Source: Desulforhabdus sp. TSK (GTDB taxonomy: Bacteria > Desulfobacterota > Syntrophobacteria > Syntrophobacterales > Syntrophobacteraceae). Taken from it: DNA of 64,000 bases. Shown here piece after piece: positions 16,350 to 26,053 of this stretch. Both the position numbers and the translations under genes were made by a program. Under the pieces are notes generated by a model. The model saw nothing but the letters and a program-made list of their open reading frames with translations, made no database searches and was not told the DNA's origin. Position 1 is the stretch's first letter. Each line of letters opens with the position of its first letter. The DNA lies in assembly GCF_022836495.1 (NCBI RefSeq), contig NZ_BQXM01000013.1, forward strand, positions 1 to 64,000, in the 5' to 3' direction.

Positions 16350-17903
16350 CTATGAAGCCATCGATACTTTGTGGCCGCGCACATTGCGCCTGAATTGTTT
16401 AGCCACGCCAAAGACACTTTCTCTACCCATCGGTATCGATAAGACTGCCAGACCGTAGATCGTCATGCCCGCAATTCCGCTGAGAATAATTACCCTCAAA
16501 TTCGCATAAAGCGAAAGATCAAACACATTAACGTCATGCAGGACAAGGCCCTTAAGCCAAATCATGAATGCTACCATGATAAGTGTCGCAAGTGCGGGAC
16601 TATAAATGGCAAGCATCCCATCCCGGATGGTTACCGGGGTTCCTTTAAGGCACCAGGCGACCGTAAAAGGTATAAGCAGGCAAAATGATATTCCATAACC
16701 GGCCGCCACGCCAACAATCCCCCAGTGAAGCCCGACTACAATTCCTAAAACGGTTACGACCGACTGAACAATACCAAAATGGAAGTAGCGGCGAGAAAAG
16801 CCCATGGACAGCAATGGAAGGGCTGTTCCGGCCTGAACAGCGGCTTGAATAAATCCAACCGCCGCCAACACCTGGAAAACATCCACTGCCCCAAGCCATT
16901 GCTTTCCGAGCATCAGCAGAATGATATTATTAGCGAATACAAGCATAAACCCAACGAGAGGCATGCTTAGAGCTGCAATAATGAATATGATCTTTCGATA
17001 GTAGTTGCGATAACTTTCATGATCGTTTCGGATTGCACATAAAGCTGGCACCGACACGTCGTTGATTGGACTACGGATTTGGCTGATCGGCATGAGGAAG
17101 AGATTGTAAGCCCTGGAATAAAGGCCTAAGGCATCGGCGCCGATGAAACGGCCGATCAGGATATTGTCGGCATTGCGGGAGAAATAATTAATAAAGTTAA
17201 ATGCGGTCACATGGCCACCGAACTTGAGCATGTTGCGCACGCCGGTTCCCCGATGCATCCGCCCCGGAATCCATGGGCAGAAAAGAAAAGTAAGCAGCGA
17301 GCCGGCCAATGCATTCGCCAGTGTGCCACCGACCAACGCCCAGTAACGCCAGCCAAGCAATGCTAGACCGATCGTCACAATCAGGGTGATGATTTGCGAG
17401 ACGATCTGGATGCTGGCCAGGGTGCCGAAGCGCATGTGGCGTCTCTGTAGAGCCTGATGCTGGATCGTTAGCCCACTGAGGATGAACGAAAGGGAGAGTG
17501 CTGCGGTGACGGTGGTCAATTCCGGCTTGCTGTAAAACCAGCCGATCAACGGTGAAGCAGCTAGAATACACAGGCCGAGGCCGACGCTGATCAGGACGTT
17601 GAGCCAGAAGAGGGTGCTGATTTGCTCGTGTGTGATCTCTTCCCTCTGCACAGTAGCCATGGAAAGTCCGGCGGTCTTGAACATCGCGGCGAAGTTAACG
17701 ACGACTGTGACCATGCCGACCAGACCATAGTCGACTGGCGTGAGCAGTCGGGCCAAGACCACTGTGCTTGCGATACGCAGGAGGAACTGTACAGCTTGGG
17801 AACCCAGAGTGACCATGCCGCCGCGGACGGATTTCCGCGAGAGATCACGCGTCAGGTGGCCGGATTGAAAGAGTGTTTCACGAGTCAGAGTGGTCCACTT
17901 CAT
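16350..17903 (-). CDS. Oligosaccharide flippase (MOP superfamily, Wzx/WzxC-like)
   Basis: A 517-residue membrane protein with 12-14 hydrophobic segments. The opening 'SVRGGMVTLGSQAVQFLLRI' and 'LARLLTPVDYGLVGMVTVV' are typical of the WzxC-like polysaccharide transport group (Polysacc_synt_3), as are 'VQREEITHEQISTLFWLNV' and 'RNADNILIGRFIGADALGLY'. It would move the lipid-linked repeat unit across the inner membrane, supplying the Wzy-like polymerase encoded at 9626-10966. The start at 17903 fits. It is 49 bases from the beta-helix protein gene. Confidence 0.85.
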   Translation of the reverse strand: MKWTTLTRETLFQSGHLTRDLSRKSVRGGMVTLGSQAVQFLLRIASTVVLARLLTPVDYGLVGMVTVVVNFAAMFKTAGLSMATVQREEITHEQISTLFWLNVLISVGLGLCILAASPLIGWFYSKPELTTVTAALSLSFILSGLTIQHQALQRRHMRFGTLASIQIVSQIITLIVTIGLALLGWRYWALVGGTLANALAGSLLTFLFCPWIPGRMHRGTGVRNMLKFGGHVTAFNFINYFSRNADNILIGRFIGADALGLYSRAYNLFLMPISQIRSPINDVSVPALCAIRNDHESYRNYYRKIIFIIAALSMPLVGFMLVFANNIILLMLGKQWLGAVDVFQVLAAVGFIQAAVQAGTALPLLSMGFSRRYFHFGIVQSVVTVLGIVVGLHWGIVGVAAGYGISFCLLIPFTVAWCLKGTPVTIRDGMLAIYSPALATLIMVAFMIWLKGLVLHDVNVFDLSLYANLRVIILSGIAGMTIYGLAVLSIPMGRESVFGVAKQFRRNVRGHKVSMAS

Positions 17904-17952
17904 GGATCTCTTTCCTGGACAGGGTGGGAAGGCGTATTGTCTTTACCGCATT

Positions 17953-20139
17953 CTAAACAGAGTGCAGTGATTTAACGGAGAACAACTGAATAAGGGTGTC
18001 GAGATCGCTCATATGATTCCAGTTCGGGTCCGGTTTGCCTTCCGGCCGCACGGAATCAACAGTGGGCCAGCTTGCGCGGTCGGCATCCTCATAGAGCCCC
18101 ATCATATCGAGCGGCAGAGGTTTGAATCCGAGGGCGAAGGCGGGCGAGTCCTTTTTTAGCGCAAAATCGGTTGCCTTAGGGGATGGGTTGTCCCTGGCTT
18201 TGTCCGGTGTGGTCAGATTTGGGTTCTGGTTGTCCATGTTGTTCTTGAACGTAATGTATTTGATGATTTCTTTCGGATAATCTTTCCAATCCGGGCCATA
18301 GAAAATATTGCGGGCAATGAGGTTGCCTTTGGGCGCGGCGGGGTCATCCTGGAGGATATCCGAAAGATTGGGATATTTTTTCTTCCATAAGGCATTGGTA
18401 TAGGGCATTGCTATGAGCCGCTCAGTCATAGTCTTATCGACGGATGGCCCTGCCCAGTTCTGTGCACGGTTGTCGATGTGGAGGGCTTTGGGACAGTCGA
18501 CGAAGAGATTGTTCTCGTATACGTTGTCGCGGCCGCCGCCGATAAAGGCCGCACGATAGACCCGGTAAAAAAGATTGCCGTAGATGTGTGTGCCGCAAAA
18601 CATGTCGTCAAGATAAACGCCAACGGACCCCCGGCCTTCAAAACCCGTTACATCGTGCATGAAGTTGTAGCGAATGACCGTCCCTCGTTGCGTCCAGTCC
18701 CGTCCAGCGTAGATGGCGCCGGCGTCGCTGGATTCGTAGCACACGCTGTGGATTTCGTTGTATTCTATAATGTGATCGTTGCCACCGAAGATAATGGCGA
18801 TGTGGGGCGCGTTGTCGATCAGGTTGTGAGAAGCGCGATTCCCGACGCCTTTCAATGAAATGCCGGGATTGAGCATGCGGTACCATCGCGCGTAGTCATG
18901 GATGTGGTTGTTGTCCGCAAATAGTTTGGCCGGAGTGAGGGTTTTGCGATCACCCCCCTTGAGCACCATGCCGCCGCCACCAACGTCGTAGATGTCGCAG
19001 CCGATCACACCGATGTCTGTGCCATCATCCACTCTTACCGCAGTTCCGCCGGAATTGCGGATGATGCAAGCCTCGATGCGGTCATGTTCGCCGCCCTCGA
19101 TGATGATGTCCGTATTGCGCACGCCTTCCACAACAAAACCTCGGAGCGTGCAATTGGATACGTTGTTCATCTTCACAGCCTCGGGAAGGAGAGAGACGAA
19201 TGCCTCGGCGTTTTCCGGCGGGGAAGGCGGCCAGAAATAGAGTATGCCGTTTTCCCGATCAAGATACCATTCTCCTGGCGTATCGATTTCACATAAAAGG
19301 TTCAGGGCGTAATACCATTGGCCTTTCCGGTAGCCGTAGACATGGTAAGGCTTCTCAACTTCGATGATGTGTTCACCTGGATCGATGCTTTTGACCCGCT
19401 GATACTCGGAGGACCAGTCACAAGACCAATAGCCGTTGAGCCAGGCATCCTTTTCATGAATCCAGCGGCTGGGCCGGTCGCCTTTATAAACCCACCGGCC
19501 AATGAGAGCACGGTTAGTTCCACGAATATCGAACTCTTCGCCGCCCCGTAAATCGACAATGCGCGTGAAGCCTTCATTGGGCCAGCGGGCAATCTGCATC
19601 GGTTTGCCGTTGAAGAACAGTTCCAAACCGCCTCCTTCGACAGGGCCATAATCCGTAATGCCCTGGGACTTGAGAGCGATCTCATATACTTTGCTGCGAG
19701 CCGCTTCGTCCAGTCGCTTGAGCGTGGCCTCGTCGGTGACCGGTTTGAAGCCCGTGATGATGTGCCCAGCCATTAGCCGTGCGCTGCCGGTCTTTTCAGC
19801 GAGATACGTGATGGGAGCATCTGTCGTGCCCGAATCCTCATCTGTTAGCGTAAAAGGCTCTCTGAGAAAGTACGTGCCTTCGGCGACGTGGACTGTAACA
19901 CCGCCTTCGGGCAGTTCACCGGTTTTTTTTATCGCGCGAATGGCGTCCCGGGCGCGCTCCAGCGTTGCGAAGGGGCCGGCGTCGCCCGATGGGGGGATGG
20001 ATGCCCTTTGACCGTTCCATGCGTCGTTTCCACCAGGAGAGACGTAAAGATCCGCGGCAGGAGCCCCCGTAGCCAACACTCCGGAAACAAGAACCATAGC
20101 GAACAAAAAGGGTACGATTACGTTTCGATGCTCTGACAT
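17953..20139 (-). CDS. Secreted right-handed parallel beta-helix protein
   Basis: A protein of about 728 residues with a Sec signal peptide (basic 'MSEHRNV', hydrophobic 'IVPFLFAMVLVSGVLA', cleavage near 'GAPAADLYV'). The mature part opens 'LYVSPGGNDAWNG', the usual start of DUF1565/beta-helix proteins, and continues with coil repeats ('NTDIIIEGGEHDRIEACIIR', 'GVIGCDIYDVGGGGMVLKGG'). Such folds bind or cleave acidic polysaccharides; lyase, hydrolase or epimerase activity are all possible. The ATG at 20139 is chosen because the signal peptide starts there. It probably acts on the exported polymer in the periplasm or outside. Confidence 0.8.
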   Translation of the reverse strand: MSEHRNVIVPFLFAMVLVSGVLATGAPAADLYVSPGGNDAWNGQRASIPPSGDAGPFATLERARDAIRAIKKTGELPEGGVTVHVAEGTYFLREPFTLTDEDSGTTDAPITYLAEKTGSARLMAGHIITGFKPVTDEATLKRLDEAARSKVYEIALKSQGITDYGPVEGGGLELFFNGKPMQIARWPNEGFTRIVDLRGGEEFDIRGTNRALIGRWVYKGDRPSRWIHEKDAWLNGYWSCDWSSEYQRVKSIDPGEHIIEVEKPYHVYGYRKGQWYYALNLLCEIDTPGEWYLDRENGILYFWPPSPPENAEAFVSLLPEAVKMNNVSNCTLRGFVVEGVRNTDIIIEGGEHDRIEACIIRNSGGTAVRVDDGTDIGVIGCDIYDVGGGGMVLKGGDRKTLTPAKLFADNNHIHDYARWYRMLNPGISLKGVGNRASHNLIDNAPHIAIIFGGNDHIIEYNEIHSVCYESSDAGAIYAGRDWTQRGTVIRYNFMHDVTGFEGRGSVGVYLDDMFCGTHIYGNLFYRVYRAAFIGGGRDNVYENNLFVDCPKALHIDNRAQNWAGPSVDKTMTERLIAMPYTNALWKKKYPNLSDILQDDPAAPKGNLIARNIFYGPDWKDYPKEIIKYITFKNNMDNQNPNLTTPDKARDNPSPKATDFALKKDSPAFALGFKPLPLDMMGLYEDADRASWPTVDSVRPEGKPDPNWNHMSDLDTLIQLFSVKSLHSV

Positions 20140-20168
20140 GCCAAGCCTTTCTAGTAATAAAAACATCC

Positions 20169-21178
20169 TTACAAGTACCATTTAGCTGCCAGTTCAAGAC
20201 CATCGCGTACGGAAAAGTGTGGTTGATAACCAAGCAGTTTTTCAGCCTTACCGATATCTGCCAGCGAATGCCGTACATCACCGGGGCGAAAATCACGGTC
20301 TATCGGTTTCACCGCTGCAGCTTCAGGTTTGGTCTTCACTACGAGCGCCTGGATCGACTGAAAAAGTTGGTTCAGCGTGGTGCGACGGCCAAAGGCCACG
20401 TTGTAAACCTGGACGGGAGCATCCGGGTTTTCGGTGGTGGCGGTCAGGATGTTCGCCTGTACGCAGTTGTCGATGTAACAGAAGTCCCGGCTGGTTTCAC
20501 CGTCTCCGTGAATATAAACCGGACCGCCGGCCAGGATCCCGGCGAACCACTTAGGAATCACCGCGGCGTATGCTCCGTTGGGGTCCTGGCGGGGGCCGAA
20601 CACGTTGAAATACCGCAGGCCGATGTTCTTGAAGCCGTAGGCACGGCCAAGGCATCGGCATAGAGTTCATTCACGTACTCGGCCCCCGCCAAGGGAGACA
20701 AGGGGTTGCCGCTCTTGTTTTCCCGCTCGGGAAGATCCGGATGATCTCCATAAGTGGAACTCGAGGCTGCGTAGACGAAACGCTTGACACTAGCGTCGCG
20801 GGCCGCTGTGAGCATGTTGAGAACCCCGGTGATATTGGAGGCATTTGTCGAAATCGGATCTTCAATGGACCGCGGCACGGAACCGAGGGCGGCCTGGTGG
20901 AGGACGTAGTCGACGCCGGCGCATGCGCTGCGGCAGGTTTGGAAATCGCGGATGTCGCCTTCAAGAAAAGTGAAGCGTTGCCAGTGGGCGGCTGAAACGC
21001 TCTGCCGCACTTCGTCCAAGTTGTGTGGATGTCCTGTGGCGAAATTATCCAGGCCGATCACGGTTTGATCGAGCTTGAGCAGGGCTTCCAGGAGGTTGGA
21101 GCCGATGAACCCGGCCACCCCGGTGATGAGCCAGGTTTTGGGAGTATGCGTAAGAGATTGGATGATTTGGTCGTACAT
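20169..21178 (-). pseudogene. Frameshifted UDP-HexNAc 4-epimerase (WbpP-like SDR)
   Basis: Two frames together make an extended short-chain dehydrogenase. The first (21178 to about 20645) has the NAD-binding '[19 protein letters not shown]' and '[12 protein letters not shown]'. The second (to 20169) has '[16 protein letters not shown]', '[14 protein letters not shown]' and '[15 protein letters not shown]', the WbpP/TviC pattern. One base is missing near 20643-20647, where 'GGCCGTGCC' should give Arg-Ala-Tyr-Gly. Also, where the family has catalytic Tyr-x3-Lys ('SPYAVTKYVNEL') this gene reads '[12 protein letters not shown]', losing both residues. Either way the enzyme would be inactive. Confidence 0.8.
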
Positions 21179-21331
21179 ACTCTAAGAGCCTTGGAATTGA
21201 GAGGAAATTTCGAAACAAATGCAATGCCGAAGATGCTGAATCTTCCGAAGAGGTTTTGTCAACGGCCGTCAGCATGTATCGATGTGTAGTTCATTGTATA
21301 AGAGGGAAAATTCTCCAGCCACTGGAGGATG

Positions 21332-21664
21332 TTATCGGCATCCAATGCCTCTGCACATTACCCGCATCGCTTCATGAAATACTTCAGCCTTCAGTGTCCC
21401 ATAGCCTCCCGCGATGTCTTCTTGTTGCAGAGTGAACACCTTATCGCAACGAATCCAACTCGGTTTGGGAAGGCGGCCCGAGGCCATGGACTGCTCGTCA
21501 ATCGGAACAATCCAGCCTTGTGCAGGGACTGAAGTGACCGCAAGTCCAATGAAGTCGCCGTGGTGATCCGGGGAGGTGATCACTAAGACCGGTCTCCGCT
21601 TCTTTGTCCTCAGATCCGAATAGGGAAAAGGTATGCCGACGAGATCACCGGGGTTACAGTTCAT
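21332..21664 (-). CDS. PemK/MazF-like mRNA interferase toxin
   Basis: A 110-residue protein with the PemK-like fold: 'PGDLVGIPFPYSDL' (N-terminal strand pair), 'KKRRPVLVITSP', 'FIGLAVTSVP' and 'SWIRCDKVFTLQ'. MazF-type toxins cut mRNA at short sites. It overlaps its upstream partner by 11 bases. The frame is full length and looks intact. Confidence 0.85.
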   Translation of the reverse strand: MNCNPGDLVGIPFPYSDLRTKKRRPVLVITSPDHHGDFIGLAVTSVPAQGWIVPIDEQSMASGRLPKPSWIRCDKVFTLQQEDIAGGYGTLKAEVFHEAMRVMCRGIGCR

Positions 21665-21854
21665 TCCAAACCTCGTCCTCCGGGTTATCCCAAATTCGGT
21701 TCATCACCGGTTGTTGTGCGGTTTTTAAAGAATCACCGGTGGAATCCCTCAGCGCGTGTTTGAATTGAAGGTACTGGATGAAGTCAAGCACCTCATAAGC
21801 CAGATTCTCCGGAAGACGGTTGGCTTCACGGCAGATGACTTCTGCAATGTTCAT
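21654..21854 (-). CDS. Small antitoxin (DUF2281-like) of a MazF-type pair
   Basis: A 66-residue protein with the DUF2281 opening 'ICREANRLPENLAYEVLDFI' split by the family as 'LPENLAYEVLDFIQYLQFK', ending in an acidic tail 'WDNPEDEVWNEL' that likely covers the toxin active site. It precedes and overlaps the PemK/MazF-like gene, the expected order. A degenerate copy of the palindromic repeat described at 24415 lies just upstream of its ribosome binding site. Confidence 0.75.
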   Translation of the reverse strand: MNIAEVICREANRLPENLAYEVLDFIQYLQFKHALRDSTGDSLKTAQQPVMNRIWDNPEDEVWNEL

Positions 21855-21861
21855 GGGATTC

Positions 21862-21912
21862 TCCTTAGAGAGGCTAATAATGCTGACTGGGTGCTGAAAG
21901 ACGTTGATTTTT
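21862..21912. repeat. Degenerate copy of the 'GACGCTGACGG' palindromic repeat
   Basis: The stretch 'aatgctgactgggtgctgaa' followed by 'agacgttgattttta' matches, with substitutions, the better-preserved copies at 24415, 25537, 25940 and 27757. It lies immediately upstream of the ribosome binding site of the 66-codon antitoxin gene and next to the Rpn-type remnant. The same neighbours occur together at 24415-24480. Confidence 0.55.
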
Positions 21913-21939
21913 ATGATTTATAAGGATTACCATATATTT

Positions 21940-22170
21940 TGTCACATTGTTTCAAGAATTTCATTGAATTTTCGCAGGAGGTCGACCGTTGTTGCTTTCT
22001 TGAAGAGTATTTTGAGTAAGGAAGGATACTCCATGCCGTTTATATTTCTCGAAATAGAAGAAGGAACGATTTCAAACCGGGCTGCGATGATTTCGATGAT
22101 ATTTTCGCACACTTTGTATTGTAACCAAAGTGAGCTTCCAGTGTAAATGGCCTTCTGTATCGCCGGTGGT
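21940..22170 (-). pseudogene. Remnant of an Rpn-type gene (paralogue of 24478-25485)
   Basis: The first part (about 21940-22103) matches about 24488-24655, the 3' end of the intact gene, with many substitutions. After a deletion of about 240 bases the match resumes at 22120-22165, corresponding to about 24893-24940. No open frame remains. It sits next to a degenerate palindromic repeat, as the intact gene does, so a segment containing both was apparently duplicated. Confidence 0.65.
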
Positions 22171-22256
22171 TTCCAGCGATCCGTCTGCGTCCCGGCATCC
22201 TGCCTGGCGGGTAGATGGGATCGGACCGAACCGACACATCAAGTATATCGAGCAAT

Positions 22257-23282
22257 TCAGCTCAGCCGCGCCTGCGCCTCATTTTTTAGAAACCACGCAT
22301 AGGTGCTGCGGATGCCTTCCTCCAGCCCGATCTGTGCGGTCCACCCCAGAGCCGCGAGCCGGGAGACATCCAGGAGCTTGCGTAGCGTCCCATCGGGTTT
22401 GGACGCGTCAAAGATCAGCGCTCCCGTGTAGCCCACGGCATTGGCCACGGTTTCGGCCAGTTCGCGGATGGACACATCCTGCCCGGTCCCCACGTTGACA
22501 AAGCAGGGTCTGGGGTAGGAGAGCAGTTCGCGCTGCAGCACGTCATCGGGCAGGTTCATGACGAAAAGGCAGGCTTCGGCCATGTCGTCCACGTGCAAAA
22601 ATTCGCGCATGGCCTTGCCTGTTCCCCACACGGTGACCTGTTGGGCGCGGTTTTGGCGCGCCTCATGAAAGCGGCGCAAAAGGGCGGGCAACACATGGGA
22701 ATTTTGTGGATGAAAATTATCGCCGGGCCCGTAGAGGTTGGTCGGCATGACCGCCACAAAGCGCGTGCCGTACTGGCGGTTATAGGACTCGCAGGTCTTG
22801 ATCCCGGCGATCTTGGCCAGGGCGTAAGGCTCGTTGGTCGGCTCCAGGGGACCCGTGAGCAAGTGCTCCTCGCGCATGGGCTGCGGGGCCAGTTTGGGGT
22901 AGATGCACGACGAACCCAGAAAGAGGAGCCGACTGACCCCGCATTCGTAGGCCCCGTGAATGATGTTGGACTGTATGACCAGGTTTTCGTGGATAAAGGA
23001 CGCCGGATACGTGTTGTTGGCGTGGATTCCACCCACCCTGGCTGCGGCCAGGAAAACATGGGCGGGGCGTTCGCGGGTGTAAAACTCCCTTACGGCCTGC
23101 TGATCCAGCAGGTCCAGGGGCACGAGGCGCACGCGCTCTTCGTCCCCGGCATCCAGGGGCGGCCTGGAGCGGTGGATGGAACCGACAATATTTTCAAAGC
23201 CCTGAGCCACCAGGGCGCGCACGAGGGCGCTGCCAACCATCCCGGCGGCTCCGGCAACGAAGATTTTTTCCTTAGGATTCAT
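22257..23282 (-). CDS. fcl: GDP-L-fucose synthase
   Basis: A 341-residue extended SDR enzyme that epimerises and reduces GDP-4-keto-6-deoxymannose to GDP-L-fucose with NADPH. It shows the nucleotide-binding '[16 protein letters not shown]', '[13 protein letters not shown]', '[17 protein letters not shown]' and the catalytic pair Y153/K157 in '[10 protein letters not shown]'. The family signatures '[12 protein letters not shown]' and '[14 protein letters not shown]' are also present. It lies 33 bases downstream of the gmd gene and so completes the GDP-fucose branch. Confidence 0.93.
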   Translation of the reverse strand: MNPKEKIFVAGAAGMVGSALVRALVAQGFENIVGSIHRSRPPLDAGDEERVRLVPLDLLDQQAVREFYTRERPAHVFLAAARVGGIHANNTYPASFIHENLVIQSNIIHGAYECGVSRLLFLGSSCIYPKLAPQPMREEHLLTGPLEPTNEPYALAKIAGIKTCESYNRQYGTRFVAVMPTNLYGPGDNFHPQNSHVLPALLRRFHEARQNRAQQVTVWGTGKAMREFLHVDDMAEACLFVMNLPDDVLQRELLSYPRPCFVNVGTGQDVSIRELAETVANAVGYTGALIFDASKPDGTLRKLLDVSRLAALGWTAQIGLEEGIRSTYAWFLKNEAQARLS

Positions 23283-23315
23283 GATTTTTTTTCGACCATC
23301 TGCTGCGGCATATCC

Positions 23316-24404
23316 CTATTCCTGCGGGGTGTTGACAGCAAATCCCGCCCGAAGGCACAGCTCTTCTTTTTTAGCCTCTTCCAGATCGGCCCGGACCATC
23401 TCACGCACCAGTTCCTCGAAGCCGACCTTGGGAGACCATCCCAGCTTGACTTTGCCCTTGGACGGGTCGCCGAGCAGTGTCTCCACTTCTGTTGGCCGGA
23501 AATAGCGGGGGTCCACGGAGACCACGGTCTTGCCGTTGGCCAGGTTCACGCCGCGCTCATCCACGCCCTCGCCTTCGAAGGCGAGGGCCAGGCCCAGCTC
23601 CCTGGCCGCGGTCTGTACGAATTCCCGTACCGAATGCTGGTCCCCTGTGGCGATGACATAATCGTCCGGCGCTTCTTGCTGCAGCATGAGCCACTGCATC
23701 TCCACATAATCCCGGGCATGGCCCCAGTCCCGCCGGGCGTTCAAGTTGCCCAGGTAGAGGCAGTCCTGCAGGCCCAGGTAAATGCGGGCCAGGGCGCGGG
23801 TGATCTTGCGGGTGACGAAGGTTTCGCCGCGCAGGGGGGATTCGTGGTTGAAGAGGATACCGTTGCACCCGTAGATTCCGTAGGCCTCGCGGTAGTTGAC
23901 CGTGATCCAGTAAGCGTAGAGCTTGGCGCAGGCATAGGGGGAGCGTGGATAAAAAGGGGTTTTTTCGGTCTGAGGGACTTCCTGTACCATGCCGTACAGC
24001 TCCGAAGTGGAGGCTTGGTAGAAACGGGTTTTCCTTTCCAGTCCCAGGATGCGGATGGCTTCCAGGAGGCGCAGGGTGCCCAGGGCATCGGCGTTGGCGG
24101 TGTACTCGGGAGATTCGAAAGAGACATGAACGTGGCTCTGCGCCGCCAGGTTGTAGATCTCGTCGGGTTGGACCTCCTGGATGATGCGGATCAGGTTGGT
24201 GGCATCGGTGAGGTCTCCGTAGTGAAGAATGAACCGGCGGTTTTCCACGTGAGGATCTTCGTAGAGATGGTCGATCCGCTGGGTATTGAAGGAGGAGGCG
24301 CGGCGCTTGACACCGTGGACGGTGTATCCTTTTTCGAGCAGGAATTCGGCGAGATAGGCGCCGTCCTGGCCGGTGATGCCGGTAATGAGAGCCGATTTGT
24401 GCAT
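23316..24404 (-). CDS. gmd: GDP-mannose 4,6-dehydratase
   Basis: A 362-residue extended SDR dehydratase that converts GDP-mannose to GDP-4-keto-6-deoxymannose. Visible signs are '[19 protein letters not shown]' (NADP site), '[14 protein letters not shown]', '[19 protein letters not shown]', '[10 protein letters not shown]' and Y157/K161 in '[12 protein letters not shown]'. The Shine-Dalgarno 'AAAGGAAA' is embedded in the edge of a palindromic repeat copy at 24415-24460. With fcl downstream and manC nearby it gives GDP-fucose. Confidence 0.95.
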   Translation of the reverse strand: MHKSALITGITGQDGAYLAEFLLEKGYTVHGVKRRASSFNTQRIDHLYEDPHVENRRFILHYGDLTDATNLIRIIQEVQPDEIYNLAAQSHVHVSFESPEYTANADALGTLRLLEAIRILGLERKTRFYQASTSELYGMVQEVPQTEKTPFYPRSPYACAKLYAYWITVNYREAYGIYGCNGILFNHESPLRGETFVTRKITRALARIYLGLQDCLYLGNLNARRDWGHARDYVEMQWLMLQQEAPDDYVIATGDQHSVREFVQTAARELGLALAFEGEGVDERGVNLANGKTVVSVDPRYFRPTEVETLLGDPSKGKVKLGWSPKVGFEELVREMVRADLEEAKKEELCLRAGFAVNTPQE

Positions 24405-24414
24405 ATTTTTCCTT

Positions 24415-24460
24415 TGGAACGCTGAGGACGCTGACGGTGCGCTGAAGAACGCTGATTTTT
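24415..24460. repeat. Palindromic repeat 'GACGCTGACGG', copy at gmd start
   Basis: The core 'aacgctgaggacgctgacgg' followed by 'tgcgctgaagaacgctgat' recurs at 25537, 25940 and 27757. This copy is one arm only. It ends 11 bases before the gmd start codon, so the Shine-Dalgarno sequence is part of, or fused to, the repeat edge ('cctttgg' on the plus strand). Confidence 0.75.
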
Positions 24461-24477
24461 AAACAAGCTTTAAGACA

Positions 24478-25485
24478 TTACTCTTTGTTTTGCTGCATTG
24501 CTTCAAGGATTTCCTTGAATTTTTGCAGGGAGTCGACGGTTGCCGCTTTCTTGAGGAGCATCTTGAGGAGGGAATGATCCTCCATGGCATTTATGCTTCT
24601 TGAAATAGAAGCAGGAACGATTTCAAATCGGGCTTCCAGGATTTCGACAATACTTTCGCGCGAGCTTTGGAGAAGTCCCTGCTGGATTCCCTCTTGAATT
24701 CCCTTTTGAATTCCCTTTTGTATTCCCCTGCGTTCGACACTGGTGACATAAGGCATCTTCATGTCCTCCTCATATTGTTTGAGGGCTTCCGTGAAACTGG
24801 ATTCAATATCCTCCGGAAGTACCATGAGCCAGTCGATGAAACGGAAAAGCTCCAAAACATCTTCCCTGGTGTAACCCCGATGATAGAGCATTTTAACCAG
24901 GGTGAGCTTCCAGTGCAAACGGCCTTCTGCATCGCGGTATGTAGCCTGGGTTTTGAGGTGTGTCATCACGATGACGGCAAAGGGGTTGAGGCTTTGTTCC
25001 AAATCATTCCACTGAGCATTGTAATCCAGGAGTTTGACGGCGGGAAACTCGAGGTGCACCCTGCAGCCCCAAAGGTCGTAACCAAATCCGCCGGGCCGCC
25101 AGGTGGGATGGGTGTCCGCCAACACTGCAAGAGTCACCACCTTACGATCGTACCGGTCGAAAAGGCGGTAGTTGTAGACGTACATGCGTTTGGCGAATTC
25201 CCGGTCCACCTGCCCCTGCACTTCCACATGCACCAGTACCCAAGCCTCTTCGCCGTCCCTACTCCAGACCTTGACCAATTTATCCGCCAGGCGGCGGCCC
25301 AGTTCGGCATCCCGCACCACCTGCTGGAGCTCTTTATCGAGAAATTCATAACCCATGGCCCAGTCAATCCCGGCATAAGCCTCGGGGAAGAAAAAGGAGA
25401 TGAATTCCTCAAAGTAATGCTCCAGCACCTCTTTCCAGGCACTATCGTAGTCGGTTTGGGGCTGCGTCATGGAGGGGGCTTGCAT
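24478..25485 (-). CDS. Rpn-family PD-(D/E)XK nuclease-like protein
   Basis: A 335-residue protein of the Rpn/YhgA-like group (recombination-promoting nuclease, older label putative transposase). The N-terminal domain has 'EVLEHYFEEFISFFFPEAY', 'ADKLVKVWSRDGEEAWVLVH' and 'VEVQGQVDREFAKRMYVYNY', which fit the D-x(n)-E-x-Q/K nuclease core. After residue about 260 come GI-Q/E-KG repeats ('GIQKGIQKGIQEGI'). It may cut DNA in a RecA-independent recombination role, or be a phage-defence factor. Decayed relatives lie at 21940-22170 and, as C-terminal pieces only, at 159-500 and 1736-2053. The frame looks intact. Confidence 0.75.
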   Translation of the reverse strand: MQAPSMTQPQTDYDSAWKEVLEHYFEEFISFFFPEAYAGIDWAMGYEFLDKELQQVVRDAELGRRLADKLVKVWSRDGEEAWVLVHVEVQGQVDREFAKRMYVYNYRLFDRYDRKVVTLAVLADTHPTWRPGGFGYDLWGCRVHLEFPAVKLLDYNAQWNDLEQSLNPFAVIVMTHLKTQATYRDAEGRLHWKLTLVKMLYHRGYTREDVLELFRFIDWLMVLPEDIESSFTEALKQYEEDMKMPYVTSVERRGIQKGIQKGIQEGIQQGLLQSSRESIVEILEARFEIVPASISRSINAMEDHSLLKMLLKKAATVDSLQKFKEILEAMQQNKE

Positions 25486-25536
25486 TGTGGGTTTCCGGAT
25501 GGCTATCGGGAGTGTCGGTTGGCAGGCTGGGCGTTT

Positions 25537-25588
25537 TCCTTTTTGGGGGACGCTGAAGACGCTGACGGGGCGCTGAAGAACGCTGATG
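25537..25588. repeat. Palindromic repeat 'GACGCTGACGG', copy before the Rpn gene
   Basis: The core 'ggacgctgaagacgctgacg' plus 'gggcgctgaagaacgctgatg' matches the copies at 24415 and 27757. As with those, its left edge carries 'tcctttttgg', giving 'AAAAGGAAAA' on the minus strand about 50 bases upstream of the Rpn gene start. Confidence 0.7.
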
Positions 25589-25939
25589 TCTGGAAAATGA
25601 CGGTGTGAGGTTTTTCCCTTTACTTACAGCTCCGCCAACTCGGTTACATGCCCGACCGTTGGTGTTTCGGTTCCAGTGGAAGAGCAAGGGATGTGCCAGT
25701 TTTGGGGCAGCCCTGCTCTACAGAACCGGGTCCGGCCTGGAATGGCGGCCGCTGCAAGGGTTGCTTTTCTTGACAGGGGCAGGAGGGATGGGTGGCCGGC
25801 GGGGGATAGTTGGGGCTGTGGACTGGACTGGCGGCAAGGTGGGGAGGATATTGCGTCAAGCTGCTGACGTTTTGTGGGATTGGAGAGGGGGAATTATCGG
25901 GTTGTGGCGTGAGTGCGTTGGATAATTGACGGGGAAGGG

Positions 25940-26030
25940 GGGGACGCTGGGGACGCTGACAGACGCTGATAAAAGCTCTATAGATAAAAAGTCAGCGTTT
26001 TTCAGCGCCCCGTCAGCGTCTTCAGCGTTC
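25940..26030. repeat. Palindromic repeat 'GACGCTGACGG', full two-arm copy
   Basis: The left arm 'gggacgctggggacgctgac' with 'agacgctgat' is followed by the linker 'aaaagctctatagataaaaagt', then the inverted right arm 'cagcgtttttcagcgcccc' and 'gtcagcgtcttcagcgttc'. It can fold into a long hairpin just downstream of the stop of the nucleotide-sugar dehydrogenase gene (minus strand), where it could act as a terminator or mRNA stabiliser. Confidence 0.8.
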
Positions 26031-26053
26031 TGTGCTCGACTGACAGACTAATT

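Larger units (their letters stand above)
25486..26053. other. Gap holding two palindromic repeat copies
   Basis: No gene is recognised in these 568 bases. The two repeats at 25537-25588 and 25940-26030 lie near its ends. The part between, 25600-25930, is G-rich and shows no coding frame with family resemblance. Confidence 0.5.
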
